64,000 bases of DNA from Oasisia sp. SBJ-2009 (GCA_964017155.1 OZ024857.1:35724741-35788740); one strand, 5' to 3'; shown: positions 35,640 through 49,550, counted from the first letter of the stretch. Made by a program: numbers and translations. Notes: generated by a model not told the origin, from the sequence alone.

Positions 35640-36130
35640 AGGAAGACAGTGCAACCGCTTAAAGGGATGCTGTATTGGATCAGCTGATCCGCTCCAAATA
35701 GTTCGTCCGCAAGTGTAAAGGAAGAAAACTGTTTGTTATAATCTTGGCAATTGTTAATTCCATCTAAAATTACTGATCAGAAAAGATGTTGTTGCCATTT
35801 TCTGAGTGGTCCCATGTGTAGTTTTGGCACAATATAAACATTGATGGAAAAACACCCTGTAATAGTCCGTCGGTAAATGTCAAAAATTTCAATATTGTCA
35901 TATTTTTGGGTGTAATCTTGGCAAATGGTTTTAATATCGTCTAAATAGTATTTAGAACTTAAAAACCCTTGTTGCCATTTTTCTATTTGGTCCCATAGTG
36001 ATTTTAGCAGCCTTTTTTACCATTTTTAGAATTTTCCGACTTTCATGTCCGCCGTTTTTAAAGATGGCGGTCGTCAATACAAATGTCACAATATCTATTA
36101 ACAAAAGTCACACAAAAATTGTTATGTTTT
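35640..36130. repeat. Dispersed repeat, inverted copy at 43020-43520
   Basis: Landmarks GTTGCCATTTTTCTATTTGG, GACTTTCATGTCCGCC and GATGGCGGTCGTCAATAC reappear inverted near 43180-43420. A related GATGGCGGCCGCC phrase lies near 52820. Non-coding. Confidence 0.65.
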
Positions 36131-36235
36131 TGTCCCGGACAAAAACATAGTAATTTATTTTAAATTGAGACCTCAAATTTTCGATCAGTTAACCACAAGT
36201 TTGTTCTGTGTCTGACCCTAGTTAGTTGTTGTTTT

Positions 36236-36400
36236 GTCCGCTAGATGGCGCTGGCGTCTAATGTAATGTTAGGGTTATCCGCTAGATGGCGCTAGCGTCT
36301 AGCGTACCGTTAGGGTTATCCGCCAGATGGGGCTAGCGTCTAATGTAGCATTGGGGTTATCCGCTAGATGGGGTTAGCGACTAGCGTCGTGAGGTTGCAA
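36236..36400. repeat. 41-bp tandem repeat, 4 copies
   Basis: CCGCTAGATGGCGCT-type units begin at 36238, 36279, 36320 and 36361. A further single copy lies near 36917. Confidence 0.9.
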
Positions 36401-36499
36401 CCGAATATTTGGTCACAAACCAAAAAAATTCTAGATTTGGTTGGGAATTTAAGATAATGACTTAGTAAAATACGAATACTTGACATAATTATCACATCA

Positions 36500-39400
36500 A
36501 AACGTTAAGTTATGTTATGGCTGTGGTCGAGACCACCATTTTCCCGGAAGTTTTGTTTTATACGTGAGAGGAATCATACCTTTTATGGAAGGTATGTTTT
36601 TGCACGTGACCGGAAGCTTCATTGTTTACGGAAGTTACGTTTTACACGTGGTAAGAGCCCATTTTGACAGAAGTTGTGATACGAATATGGTCTGAAGTGG
36701 AAAGATTCCTCTTTCTATGTCGTTCAGTCGCTAAATGTTATGAAATTACCACGTTGACTTTAGTAAAATACGAATATTTGCCAAGGTTATTGCCTCGAAA
36801 CACAAAAGGTATGTCATGAGTGTGATCGAAGCCGCCATTTTACCAGAAATTCTGTTACGGAAGTAGTCGAAGTCATCGTTTTCTATGTCAAACCATAATT
36901 AGTGGCTGTTCTATCCGCTAGATGGGGCTCGCGTCTAACGTAGTGTCAGAGTTATCCGCTAGATAGCACAAGTTTGTAAAGAAGTGACGTCACAATCCAA
37001 GATTTGTCCACATTGTTTTAGATTTCATTAGGAAAATGGTGTGAGTCGTAAGATAAAAACACCAAGGTTCTCGGTTTATGGTAGCAAAGTGTCAACGTTT
37101 TTCCACCGAAGGATATGAATGAACCAAGATGACTCAGAAATGATGCGAAATGGTACAAAGTTGGCACACCGACTTAGTAAAATATGAAAAAACTTGACAA
37201 AGTTATCGCATGTAAACATCAAAAATACGTCAAATTAAAAAAGGCATCGCGGTGAAACGTTGAAAAGTTGTGAAATGGTGCAAAGTTGGCACACCGACTT
37301 AGTGAAATATGAAAAACTTGACAAAGTTATTACGTCGAAACAGAAAAATATTCCATTTTACTACAAGTTACAAGAATAACTTAGTTAAATTGTTAAAACA
37401 CCACCTGTCTAACGTAATGAAACGGTGAAACGTTACGAAATGGAACGAGGTTAGCACACCAACTTAGTAAAATATGAAAAACTTGACAAAGTTATCGCAT
37501 GTAAACATTAAAATACGTGAAATTGTCAAAGTCATCGCGGTGAAAACACTGAAACGATGTGAAATGGTACAAAGCCTTACATTTTTTTTGGTTTTATTTT
37601 GTTTTTCGTTTTGTTTTGTTTTGTTTTGTAAACATAACGTGTTTATAAACTTACTGTTTTGTTTTTTGTTTTGTTTTGTAAACATAGCTTGTCTGTAAAC
37701 GTTTTGTTTTATAAACATAACGTGTTTGTTTACTTTCTGTTTTGTCTTGCTTTGTTTTATAAATATAACATGTTTGTAAACTTTTGTTTTCCCTTTGTAA
37801 ACATAACTTGTCTGTAAATATTTGTTTTGTAAACATGCCGTGTTTGTAAACTTTTGTTTTGTAAACATAACTTGTCTGTAAACTTTTTATTTGGTTTTGT
37901 TTTGTAAACATAACTTGTCTGTAAACGTTTTGTTTTGTAAACATAACGTGTTTGTAAACTTTTGTTTCATAGAGATTTATTTTGTTTTGTTTTGTGAACA
38001 TAACTTGTCTGTAAACTGTTGTGTTTGTTTTGTTTTTTAAACATAACGTGTTTGTAAACTTTTTGTTTTGTTTTGTATTTGTAAACATAACTTGTCTGTA
38101 AACCCACGGTGTCTGTCAACTTGCATTATATCCCATGGACATGCATACGCATACGCACATGAACACGCACACGCACTCGCACGCACACGCACACACACAC
38201 GCACACGCACACACACACAGGGTCGCGGACACGGACACGGACACGGACGCCCATGCGTACGCACTAGTAAAATATCAAAAAGTTGACGAACTTATTGCAT
38301 GTAAACACAAAAAATACGTACAATTGACAAAGTCATTGTGGTGAAACGTTAAAAAAGTGGTGAAATGATACAAAGTTGGCCCACCGATTTATTAAGATAA
38401 AATAAAAACTAGACAAAGTTATGGGGTTGAAACAGAAACATATTCCATTTTACTACAAGTTACAAGAATAACTTAGTTAAATTTGTAAAAACACCACCTT
38501 TGTAACACAATAAAACGGTGAAAGGTGACGAAATGGAACGAGGTTAGCCCACCGACTTAGTAAAATATGAGAAACTTGACAAAGTTATAGCATGTAAACA
38601 CTAAAAAATACGTGAAATTGACAAAGTAATCGCGGTGAAACGTTGAAAAGTTGTGAAATAGTACAAAGTTGGCACACCGAGTTAGTACAATATGAAAACC
38701 TTGACAAAGTTATAGCATGTAAACACTAAAAATACGTGAAAATGACAAAGTCATCGCTGTGGAACGCTGAAAAGTTGGAAAATGATACAAAGTTGTAGCA
38801 CCGACTTGGTAAAATATAAACACTTGACAAGGCTATCGCGTAGAATAGAAAAATATTCTATTTACTGCAAGTTACAAGACTAACTTAGGTCAATTTGTTA
38901 AAACACCACCTGTCTAACATAATGAAACGGAGAAACGTTACGAAATGGTATGTAGTTAGGACACTGACTCAAGCAAATAAGTTATTGCGTGGAAACTTTA
39001 AATGCTACTAGTTTTTAACGTTATGACTATGATGGAAGACGTAATTTTGCAAGAAATTGTGTTACGGCCCTGGTCTGACCCGCCATTTTTACGGAAGTTG
39101 TGTTTTCCACGTGGTAAGGAGCGTAATTTTAACGGTCGTTATGGATTGCACATGACATAAAACTGTCCTCGCCTGGTGTGTATTGGTTGTGCAACGACAT
39201 ATGTAAGTTGCCTACGTGCAGAACGTGACCTGTATGTGTGTAACCTAGATTCTGGACATGGTGGCGGCGCGTGAGCTACAATTTTGTATTGGTGGAAGAA
39301 ATGCCATGTGACTTGTATACGGGACAACACGCATGCGCATTGCACGACACATGAAAGTTGCCTACATGCAGAACTTGACCTGTGTGTCCTACATGGTGGC

Positions 39401-39720
39401 GACGTGTGACCTACAATTTTGAATTGGTGGAAAAAAAATGCGATGTGTCCTGCATACTGGACAACACGCATGCGCATTGCACGACATAAGTTGCCTACGT
39501 GCCGAACGTGACTGATGTGTGTAACCTAGATTCTGGACATGGTGGGGACGCGTGAGCTACAATTTTGTATTGGTGGAAGAAATGCTATGTGACCTGCATA
39601 CTGGACAACACGCATGCGCAGTGCACGACATGTTAGTTGCCTGCGTGCAGAACTTGACCTATCTGTCCTACATACTGGATATACCGTCATATGAATAAAC
39701 GTGTTGAGACTTGTGAACGT
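36500..39720. repeat. Long copy of the 25.7-kb dispersed repeat with internal arrays
   Basis: The left end (36510-36720) matches 25697-25890 and the right part (39010-39250) matches 26172-26400. Between them are units of ~130 bases (CACCGACTTAGTAAAATATG, AACTTGACAAAGTTAT) at 37140-37500 and 38280-38900, and a TTTGTAAACATAAC array. Past the right match are three ~140-bp units with GACAACACGCATGCGCA at about 39321, 39460 and 39603. No gene is visible. Confidence 0.7.
37570..38115. repeat. TTTGTAAACATAAC minisatellite
   Basis: About 545 bases of degenerate units TTTTGTTTTGTAAACATAAC alternating with GTGTTTGTAAAC or TTGTCTGTAAAC. Followed by a (CACACG)n/GGACAC stretch at 38140-38255. Confidence 0.85.
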
Positions 39721-39727
39721 ACGGCCA

Positions 39728-40265
39728 CTACGTGACAGATACAATGTATTACATTGTTTTTATTTCCCGCTGGTTGCCTAGCAACGTATTGTTCAACCGG
39801 TGACTTACAGTAGCGGTAGTCTTTGCAAGTCGCACAGTTGGAGGGAGAATTGACGAAGGTTCGTAGCGTAGTGCTCTAAAACACTTGCAGTATTACAAGG
39901 TCGTCCCCTGCTAACTGCACCAGTGTCCTTCGATGACAACACAGCAACCGACTGGCCTGGTCGAGAGGCAGCAAGCTTGGCCTTGGGTAGATAGGCAAGC
40001 CCAGTGTTGCACGCACACTGGACATGAAGGACCAGGTATGTTAGTCGCATACGTAGGAGCTAACTACCAGGGGAGGAGGCACACTGCATAGTGTGCTGCG
40101 TTAAGGCCTGTTTGGTATAGTTATAAAAAGACACAATAACTTATAACATTTTTGCATACTCCGCTCCAGTTGCATTAAGGGACACTACGTGACAGATACA
40201 ATGTGTTTCATTGTTTTATTATTTACTGCTGGTTGCCTAGCAAACTATAGTTCAACCGGCCACAT
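39728..40265. repeat. Direct duplication of a ~80-bp block
   Basis: CACTACGTGACAGATACAAT ... GGTTGCCTAGCAA at 39728-39790 returns at 40182-40245. The stretch between them has no gene. Confidence 0.7.
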
Positions 40266-40307
40266 GTCTACCATAGGGTGCTGTGTTAAGTTCTGTTTTG
40301 GTATAGT

Positions 40308-40461
40308 TTAACCCTTTAGACCTCAAGTCGGCCAAACCCGACCGCATGTTTACTCCTCAAGTCGGCCAAACCCGGCCGTAGATATTAGCATCCGAGTTTT
40401 ATCTATTCCAGAGGCGCTCTCTGGAGGATACTTTTGAAACACATTTAACTTGAAGGGTTAA
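40308..40461. mobile_element. piggyBac-like MITE, 146 bp between TTAA sites
   Basis: TTAA at 40308-40311 is followed by CCCTTTAGACCTCAAG. The other end is CTTGAAGGG followed by TTAA at 40458-40461. TTAA duplication plus CCC...GGG ends is the piggyBac signature. The inside contains two copies of CCTCAAGTCGGCCAAACCCG. Confidence 0.65.
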
Positions 40462-41600
40462 CATATCGGCAATGCATTGTGGGTAGTTATGGCTACCGGT
40501 GCTATTCAAGTTTACGGATTTCACGCATTTTTTCGAAGTGCCCTATTTTTTGAGTTAGCAAAATGGCGTCGGCTGGTCCGAATCATTTGACTGCGGAAGA
40601 AGTCTTCCAAAGTGTTTGCTATTCAAGCCGTTTCACGCATCGAATATGTGACTTTAGTCGATGTTTCATTTCGAAGATCGTTGTTGTTGTCGGCGAAGTT
40701 CGTCGGTCGAGCTCATTTTGTAAACACGTCACGTCTATGAAACGAGTCCCCCACTCAGTGTCCCATATTCTTGCGCAAAGACGATATGCTCAACTAGGAT
40801 ATAATTCAATGATTGGGTAGTTGTATTATAATTATTGCAGTATTTATAAGTGGTGTAACTTGCGGGACTGTTCTGTTGTTTATTTGCTGAGGTTTCGACC
40901 GAGACTGGCCGGTGTGGTAGCGGAAACACTTGGCCGCTGTACTGTGACTGGTCACTAGCTTCTCATGTTGTTGAGTATGCTTCCATTGTATTCGAGTATA
41001 TGCAACATTAATATATAAGGTATAATAATAATATTGGTACCAATGTGTAGGTAATTACACTGTCTTTCAAATAAACAAAACTTGTAACAGTAAAAAATGA
41101 AGCCTTAAAAAGTTACGTCACGTAATATGTCATGTCATAGTAAAATATTGATATACTGGCACATCTGTTGCATTATGGTTAACTTTTTAAATTAATAATA
41201 AAGCATATCTACATCCAATGTGAAGGTAATGATATGCCCCTTAAAATAATGTTAACTTGCAATAATGGAAATTCAATAATAAAAGACCTGCGCCCCAAAA
41301 ACGGACACCCATGTCATATTTAGGAATCTGACCTACTTTTCTGAGGAACCAGGGGCTTTACACAAAAAATGGCTGAGGTCTAATACAATAATTTATATAC
41401 CTTTCTCCGCTCCATGTCATGACACAAAGATGTATTCGGTTTTTCATAAAGCCTTTTCATTAAAACAATGTTAAAACCCTAATTGGTTAAGGATATTGCT
41501 CCTCCAAAACTACCCCCAAAAAACCATTTCCTTGCTAGCTCCGAAACAACCAATAAAAACTCTTCTTCGTGTGCAACAGCCAATGAAAACGCTCGCCAGG
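40462..41600. other. No recognised gene
   Basis: An 85-codon frame at 40563-40820 begins MASAGPNHLTAEEVFQSV. It has no known motif, and no homologous partner was recognised. The remainder is AT-rich. Confidence 0.3.
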
Positions 41601-42110
41601 GTAGCCTCTTGACCTTTTGACTATTTTTTAAAAGTAGTTTAAAAAATAAGACACACGTATTTATGGGGTATTAGCTGAAGACTTATCCGTCAGATGGGTC
41701 CAGTTGTTCTTTCACATAGTTTGTAGTCCGTCACCTATCCGCGAGGGTACATGACCCCTAACTCCATTTTGACGTAATTTAAAAAATAAGACGCACGAAT
41801 TTTGACAGTACTAGTTCGTGACTTGTCCGTAAGGGGGCGCCATTAGCACACGACCTATCCACCACGGGCCCCTTTTAAAAATAATAAGACGCACGAATTT
41901 GGACAGTACTAGTTCGTGGCTTGTCCGTAAGGGGGCGCCACTAGTTCACGACCTTCATTTGACCTTCCTCCGGAGGAATTGGCACTATCCGCGCCAGAAA
42001 ATAATTCATCATTTTCCACCGGAGGACAGTTTTGACCTTTGACATTTTTCTATCTTTTAGCATGGTGACCTTGCCCTTCCACCGGTGGAATTCCACCGCG
42101 CCGCGCCAAG
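41600..42110. repeat. Second copy of the GGGGGCGCCA dispersed repeat
   Basis: CGCACGAATTTNGACAGTAC with TAGTTCGTGACTTGTCCGTA occurs twice here (~41790 and ~41890). It matches the repeat at 29.3-29.6 kb. Confidence 0.6.
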
Positions 42111-43019
42111 TGCGCGTTCATAGGATCCTACTATACTACTACTAACGACTTAACGTGCATCAGACATCTATACCTGGCTCAAAATATCATCGACATGAGA
42201 ACTGCTGAGAACTTAGTTAGTGACCGTGACAAGCAATGGTGTCAAGATAAACTCTGGCTGTCCTGTGTTTACAGGTGTGGGCATACGCAAAGAAGCCAAG
42301 AAGACTATCGCATGACTCAATATACTGTGGAAGTTGCAAAAAAATTAATTGTCTACCTATACTCCTAACACACTGATGTCCTTGGCTCTTCGCTAGGTGC
42401 CACAACTGGGTACCAGCTTCACAGCATTTCTTCCATCAAGGCTTCAAGCCAAGCTGTACTTGCTGCCAGGCTGGATTTGCAGAAGCAGCAAAACGGTCCG
42501 CTGAAATTGTCAATTATATGGGCTGTGAAAAGTTCTTGTGCACATCATTATGTCCTGGATGGCTTTATAGTAAACTTATGAAAAACGTCTGGTGGCACAT
42601 TTCAAACTACTGAACCATGGACAAGGATTAAACAAACTCCCACGTACCCATGGTGCATAGTCTGAAAATATAAGCTTCAAATTTCGAAGATACGACATGG
42701 AATATAATAGGCTCTCTTAAGAGTTAGAAATAATAGGGCTTGATGGGTGCCATGTTTAACAATGGTAGACATTTGAAAGTCTTTGAAATTCAAATGCAAT
42801 ACATTGCAATGCTTCTAAAAAAAATACTTTTTTTATATCAACCTCAGCTGTGAAAATAATCGAGTTTGTCGGCAATCATCTTTTAAAATGGTGGATATTA
42901 CAAAATGGCGAATATCTTTCTATTCAGTAAAGGTCAAAAGTAATACAATTTAAATAATCATATATAAAAACTTACATTTTGGCATCGAGTTTGAGGCCCT
43001 AGATTACGTAGTTCTCAAT
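42111..43019. other. No recognised gene
   Basis: A short coding-like stretch, CHNWVPASQHFFHQGFKP with several Cys (about 42400-42540), is interrupted by stops. I cannot assign it. The rest is AT-rich. Confidence 0.3.
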
Positions 43020-43520
43020 ACATAGATAAATGGCTTAGCTGGACGCCATTTAAAAAAATGGCGGATATCTGAAAGTCAGCTGAAGGTCAAATGTAAATTG
43101 TGTTATATCGCTATCCCCCAAGCTATCCAATATAATCAACATTACTGCTCAAAGTGACGTTGTTTTTGAGATAGTGTGACGTTTGTATTGACGACCGCCA
43201 TCTTTAGAAATGGCGGACATGAAAGTCGGAAAATTCCAAAAATGGTATATTTGAAATCCTTGTCCCATAAGACATAATTTTATATCCACCTACCACAATT
43301 ATTTATGTAGATGAAAAAGTTATTGACGTAGAGGGAAATAACATTTGGCGGGCATTTTTTTAAATGGCCGCTGAATCACTTTCAGACCAAATAGAAAAAA
43401 TGGCAACATGGACTTCTATGTTCCAAATACTATTTATATCAATTTAAAAGCATTTATCAAGATTGTAGCAAAAATATGACAAGATTCCATTTTTCGACAT
43501 TTGTCGATGGACTAAAACGG
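43020..43520. repeat. Inverted copy of the 35.6-kb repeat
   Basis: GACGACCGCCATCTTTAGAA, GGACATGAAAGTCGGAAAAT and CCAAATAGAAAAAATGGCAA are the reverse complements of blocks at 35970-36080. Copies lie about 7 kb apart in opposite orientation. Confidence 0.65.
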
Positions 43521-44242
43521 CAATGTTTGGCCGACGCTAGGCTCGCTTTGCCAGGCTCCGTGAGGTGGCAACATTTTTCAGCCCTTCAAAATATCTTCTC
43601 GGCGAAGTTACGCAGCCATGCGACTAAACCGACACTTATGACTGAGGCTGTTTACTGTCGCTTTTGCAGTTGATAAAAACAAATCACAACTGATTCGACG
43701 GAAATCATGAATATGATAAAAACATAATGTGTATACTTGTGAAATGTACTGGTGAAAGCAGAAATCATTGCCAAAGACGACGCTTAAATTGACTAGATTG
43801 TGACAAGTGCTGGGAATCAATATGTTCATGAAGACGATTTGCAACAACCTTTTTCTAATACATTCGACAGAACATTGAGTTTAGATACAGGACGATAGTT
43901 CTTTAGTGTTTGCCCAGAGTTTGTTTTTGATAAGAGGATAAACAAGAGCTTGCTTGAAATCGACATCGTCGAAATCATTGATATGTTAATAATACTTGAA
44001 ATCAGATGAAACATGATTATGATGTGTGGGACAGATACATTCCTACTAAGACTAAACAATTCCTCTCTCGTTGGAGCCGTTAGCGGAAAACCAATATTAT
44101 ATATTCATATTCAGACGGTTTATTGTCACGTAACATTACATGTGTTGATGTTATGGCGTCAACAATCAAACACATTTTAATATTCATTACTCTCCCAAAG
44201 GGTTGACCCCTTCCCTAACAAACACCCAAACACACATATACA

Positions 44243-44462
<220 letters not shown>

Positions 44463-44728
44463 GGCGTGTCGACATAAACAAATTTAATTCTTCATAAGAT
44501 TGTTGGTCACAGATGAATGAACTGAACAGGCGCAATCGATACTTAACGACTTTCGAAAACATGATTAGAATCATTCCCCTCCTTCAGCCAGTCCTATGTT
44601 TTTGCACATGACATTTGCCTCAAAAGCAAAATATATTTAGTAATATATTTACTAATACGATGTGTCCGTAAAATAAGACATTCGAGACATCATATAATGC
44701 TATTTTATAGAATAAATGTTCCACTTAC

Positions 44729-44894
44729 TTCCAGGGTTAGTCATGGCTTTACCAAATTGGCTCAGGGGAATTTCGGTGCAAGCCAATGCTGAATATACAT
44801 CGCCATGGTCTTCGTCCGGCTTTAAGTCGTTAAAGAGTATGTCAATCTTGCTACAATCACCTTGCTTACCCAAGTCTATGAGTTCCAAGAAGGT
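44729..44894 (-). CDS. Exon: central part of the pantothenate-kinase-like protein
   Basis: 166 bases between TTCCTTGCAG|ACC and GGAA|GTAAGT. Encodes TFLELIDLGKQGDCSKIDIL, then FNDLKPDEDHGDVYS and IPLSQFGKAMTNPG. It matches the family blocks T-F-x-E-L followed by G-D-x-x-K-V-D-x-L and S-x-F-G-x-x-M. It starts on a codon boundary and ends with one base of a codon that the 35271 exon completes. Both splice sites are strong by eye. Confidence 0.65.
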
Positions 44895-45516
44895 CTGCAA
44901 GGAACCACAGTGGTGTGTGCGTGAAGGTGCACGTGTAAACGTGCATACGTACGTTCATGTTTGCTTGCGTATAAATGTGCATGCGCCATCAACATCCAAA
45001 ATAAAACGGAAATAAAAACAAGTTAAGTATTAAGTGTGTAGACGATTACATACGCTTCCAATCGCCCAAGAAGGATTCGGAATTTCAATCAAATCGGTGG
45101 TGTTCATTTTACCCACACATAAAACAAAACGGTAAAATAAAAAGCAGAATTGTGTATAGCTCAGTTATTAATAAAGTAGCATCTAGTACACATGTGTATT
45201 ATTAAGGAAAATACTAATGCATGTTATTGCATAATAATAAAAATATCAGATAGATGCAGAAATATTGAATGTCTAATACAATCAATTAACAATATGCTGA
45301 CCATTTATTATCAGGTTGCTGCATTATGATGACGTGTTGTTTATGTCCACGTTATGATTATTGATTCATGTACTTATTTTGGGTCAAAAAATAAACATCT
45401 TTTTCTTGTTCTTGCAGAAAACCTAATTGGAAGTCATGGAGACTGCCACAAAGATCATTGTGACCGATCGTTGTTGGTGGGTCTCGTAGCAGCCACTCCA
45501 TGTGGGTTTTTTGAAG

Positions 45517-45835
<319 letters not shown>

Positions 45836-46019
45836 GTTTCTAGTACGGTTTTAAAATGGGGAAAACTATAATATTTAAAATATATTTGAAAATGTTTGCT
45901 TTCATATGAAAGTATATAATGTTGAACTTCTAGGAACAGTCGTTCTTCTCATCCAATCTATCCCTGTTTTATTGCGCCAACCTGTCAAACTAGGATGATT
46001 TTCCTTCTGTTTTTCCCAA

Positions 46020-49000
46020 TGTATCCTACGTTATCCGCCACCTTGTCGTCGTATATATGCGTGAATGTACTTAAAAATAATAATTATAGTCAACAATGCG
46101 CGTAATGCAAGCTGATGTCATGGTTATGAAGTATGTTGAACTGATTCAGGTGCAGATTATTTTAAATATGAGATTTCATTTTTGCAAAATGTGAGCTTGT
46201 TTTGAAATTACAAAAAAATGTGTAGTTGCAAAAGTTGTCCGTTTTCCAAAAGCCACAATTATTGAATCAAGTAGGCCAGGTAAATGTTTTTGGTATGATG
46301 TCTTGCATTGGGATCTTGTCTTCAACTGCATCAAAATAGTCATCGTCTCGACAAACTATGTGGTAGCTGGCGTAGCTTTCCCCAAAGGACTTCCGTGGAT
46401 AACGTAGAATACAAACATTTCTGATTGTTCGTGTGCAATATAGATACGTTTTACATATGTAATATAATGAAGACATACTGGATTTTGGGGCTACTTAAAT
46501 ACATAATACCTTGACATGATTGTATTTAAAATGGTTCAGACATTTGTGTAAATATATGCGTAATGAATTAAATTTAGCAACTAAATCGTGATAGTGTATT
46601 CATTCAATCCTCAAAAATGATACAATGCACAATATATGATATCACTTAACACTTATTTTCACATCTGGAGCATTTATGGAAACATCAACAACTGAAATGT
46701 CTTGATGAAGTAGCGTAATTATCATGACAAATTAAAGTGTACACTGCAGCATGCGGACAACGTAGAATGCATACGATGATACGAATGTAATAATTTCTTA
46801 TCATTGATCTATTGAAAGATACTGTTAAATATAAGATTACCTGAACACATACTCAACATGTTACAAAGTATTGCAGCACATGTGTAACGTTTCATAGCAC
46901 AGGTATACGTATTCATGTTTCAACAATCACATTTGCTGATAACGTAGAACACGTAGAATATTCTGGCAGCATTTTAATACAGGGATACAACTGCCGTGTT
47001 ATTACTACAAGACCACACTGTTGTCATATGTGACAGAGGAAATAGCAGTGATCTGGTCATTCGTTGTTTCGCAAAATGAGTTTGGTTAACTTGATTAACG
47101 TTGAATACAAATAACGTAGAATACAAAATTGGTTAACCACCTATCAGTTCAGGTGAGATACGATCTCAGCATCTAATGGACATTGGCTGAATACGTGTTG
47201 TGACCTGCCTGTTGGAGCAGGAAGGGATAATGTTGTCAAGTTGTCCTTATCAATTACCCATAGATCTTCAGGACGTGGTCCTACTGTAACAACCCAAGTC
47301 ATTGCATACATTTATCAGCTTCTCGTTTCACACCCCACATCTCCCATCGTACGGCGCTTTACCACACTACCTTGCGCGGTTTCGAAGTACTGCCATGACG
47401 CAGATATGTCGAACATGACCTCGTATAATTGACATCATATTCACGATTGTGCTGTTCCTATACTGACTTGCTTGATCCAACCAACGATGATCTTTATGAT
47501 GCAACACTGCGCCATTATATCTGGCAGCACCGCAAGGCTCTTGTGTTTCAAGTACACCGTTAACTCCCTTATAGTGTATCACCGCAGGACAAACTTTCAC
47601 TTGGTCCTTAGATTAGTACACACTGCTTATTTCCTCCACGAAATGGCACATGTAGGTGTTTGCTGACTTCCGCGGCTTTTTACTTGAACTTTAAAACAAC
47701 ACAAGTACAATAGCACTCCAATCACTAATGACAACAGGAAGATACCCAAGGTATATTACACGCTACAATGAAATGATAAATACTCAGAAAACATAGTCAT
47801 GTGGATTCTACGTTATTTATTCCATTTATTTATAGGCCCCTGAACCGTAGTATTATGTTGCATGTGTCTCAATGTATTGAAATGTTTCTGTTATGAATTC
47901 CACTCGCGTTTCATTGACTTGATACTATTTGGGTTAATAACAGCATTCCCTTTCAAATGATACACATGTAAGTGTGTATTTTAGGATATCAATAAATATT
48001 TATTATAATGTTTTATAATATGTCCTGTATGTAAGAATGGTACACCATTAGCTAGCTACCATTTTGTTTTCCATATTTCTGACTGAAAACAGCTGCAAGT
48101 GATAGCTTCATTTGGCATACAAAAATTACTAAGTCTAAGTGGAATTATGCGATAGTAATCTCTCATTGTGAAGGAAATCTCACTAGTACAATATCACATT
48201 TGTTTGTCATACATGCATTGCTAAATACAAGTTTACCTTTGGTTTTGCAAATTGGGTGTCAGACCCGCAGTAAAACCACTTTCGTTTGGATCTGACGCAA
48301 ACGTTGCCGTAAGAACGCCATGGAATGTGTTACAATGCTTCCTTCTCCGCGATAACGTAGAATACAGGATAACGTAAAATACATCATTTCATATTACTGA
48401 ACCATATGTAATTAAATTAGGTATGTATATCATGCACAACTTTTATTTCACACGTAAAACAAGGTAATCTCATATAGTAGACCTTGAATGTAAACTTGGG
48501 AAAGAAACAAATGATCATTATGAAGGGAATCTAGCTAGTACAATGTCACATTTGTTTGTCATGCAAGCATTGCTAAATGCAAACTTATCTTCGGTTTATT
48601 TTGGCAAATTGTGTGTTAGACCCGCAGCACAACTACTTTCGTTTGAATCTGGCCTAAACGTTGCCATAAGAACGATATGGAATGTGTTACAATGCTTCCT
48701 TCCGCGCGATAACGTAAAATACCGGATAACGTAAAATACATCATTTGGTATTATTGAACCATATGTAATTAAATTAGGTGTGTATATTATGCACAACTTT
48801 TATTTCACAAAGGAAACAAGGTACCCTCATATATTATGCCTTGATTGTATATTGGGGAAAGCACGCATAATGATAAAAATGGCTAACGTAGAATACATTC
48901 TTAACGGGAACGCTGTTTTTCTGCCACTTTGATGTCTTCTGACGATCAGAATATTTGACTATGCTCATGGCTTATGTGTTTAGGTGACAACCCCATGTAT

Positions 49001-49090
49001 ATGTGTTAAGCAGACATACTTTCCAATCAGATAGCACTTCGTTGGTACACAGTTATGATATATAATATGCGGATAACGTAAAATACATGA
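46020..49090. repeat. Degenerate ~180-bp satellite with conserved GATAACGTAGAATAC box
   Basis: The box GGATAACGTAGAATAC, allowing 1-2 changes, occurs at about 46021 (inverted), 46397, 46755, 46938, 47109, 47803 (inverted), 48351, 48367, 48708, 48724, 48881 and 49071. Spacings are close to 170-190 bases or small multiples of that. Sequence between boxes is strongly diverged, although CATATGTAAT follows the box at a similar distance in several units. A 352-bp direct duplication (48221 and 48573 share the unit start) equals two such monomers. Confidence 0.6.
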
Positions 49091-49474
49091 ATTTTGAGGA
49101 CACGTTATATATGTGGGTAAGGTAAGGAAAATAGATGGGAACATTTTAGATAACATCATAAAATAATAGGTATGTATTCATAGAATGAACTAAAACATGT
49201 AATTAAGCAGCTAACAGTTACTAAATATTACAATTATCATCCTTTTTAATACTACCCTTTGTTGTGGCTAAGCCAAAGTGGGATTTTGTGTGTGTGTTTC
49301 ATAGCCACAAACTCATATAAATTATCATACCACCATGAAAACACAACTATCGCAAGAAAGAGCAAGCCGAGCTCCATTTGACTAAGCTATTTATATTCCT
49401 ATTAATGTCATACGACTGATTTTATAGATCAAAGACACACTATTTGTTACTGGCAACGTTTTCTGTGTTTTCAA

Positions 49475-49477
<3 letters not shown>

Positions 49478-49550
<73 letters not shown>
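49478..49550. repeat. (AT)n microsatellite
   Basis: About 72 bases of AT, directly left of a MITE-like copy. Confidence 0.97.

Noticed and set aside
46267..46476. Minus-strand frame (SYHIVCRDDDYFDAV) considered as the missing central exon of the kinase-like gene
   Set aside because: A rough alignment to the ATP-loop region was possible. But the frame contains the GATAACGTAGAATAC satellite box, has no usable donor and lacks the glycines. Repeat origin is more likely.
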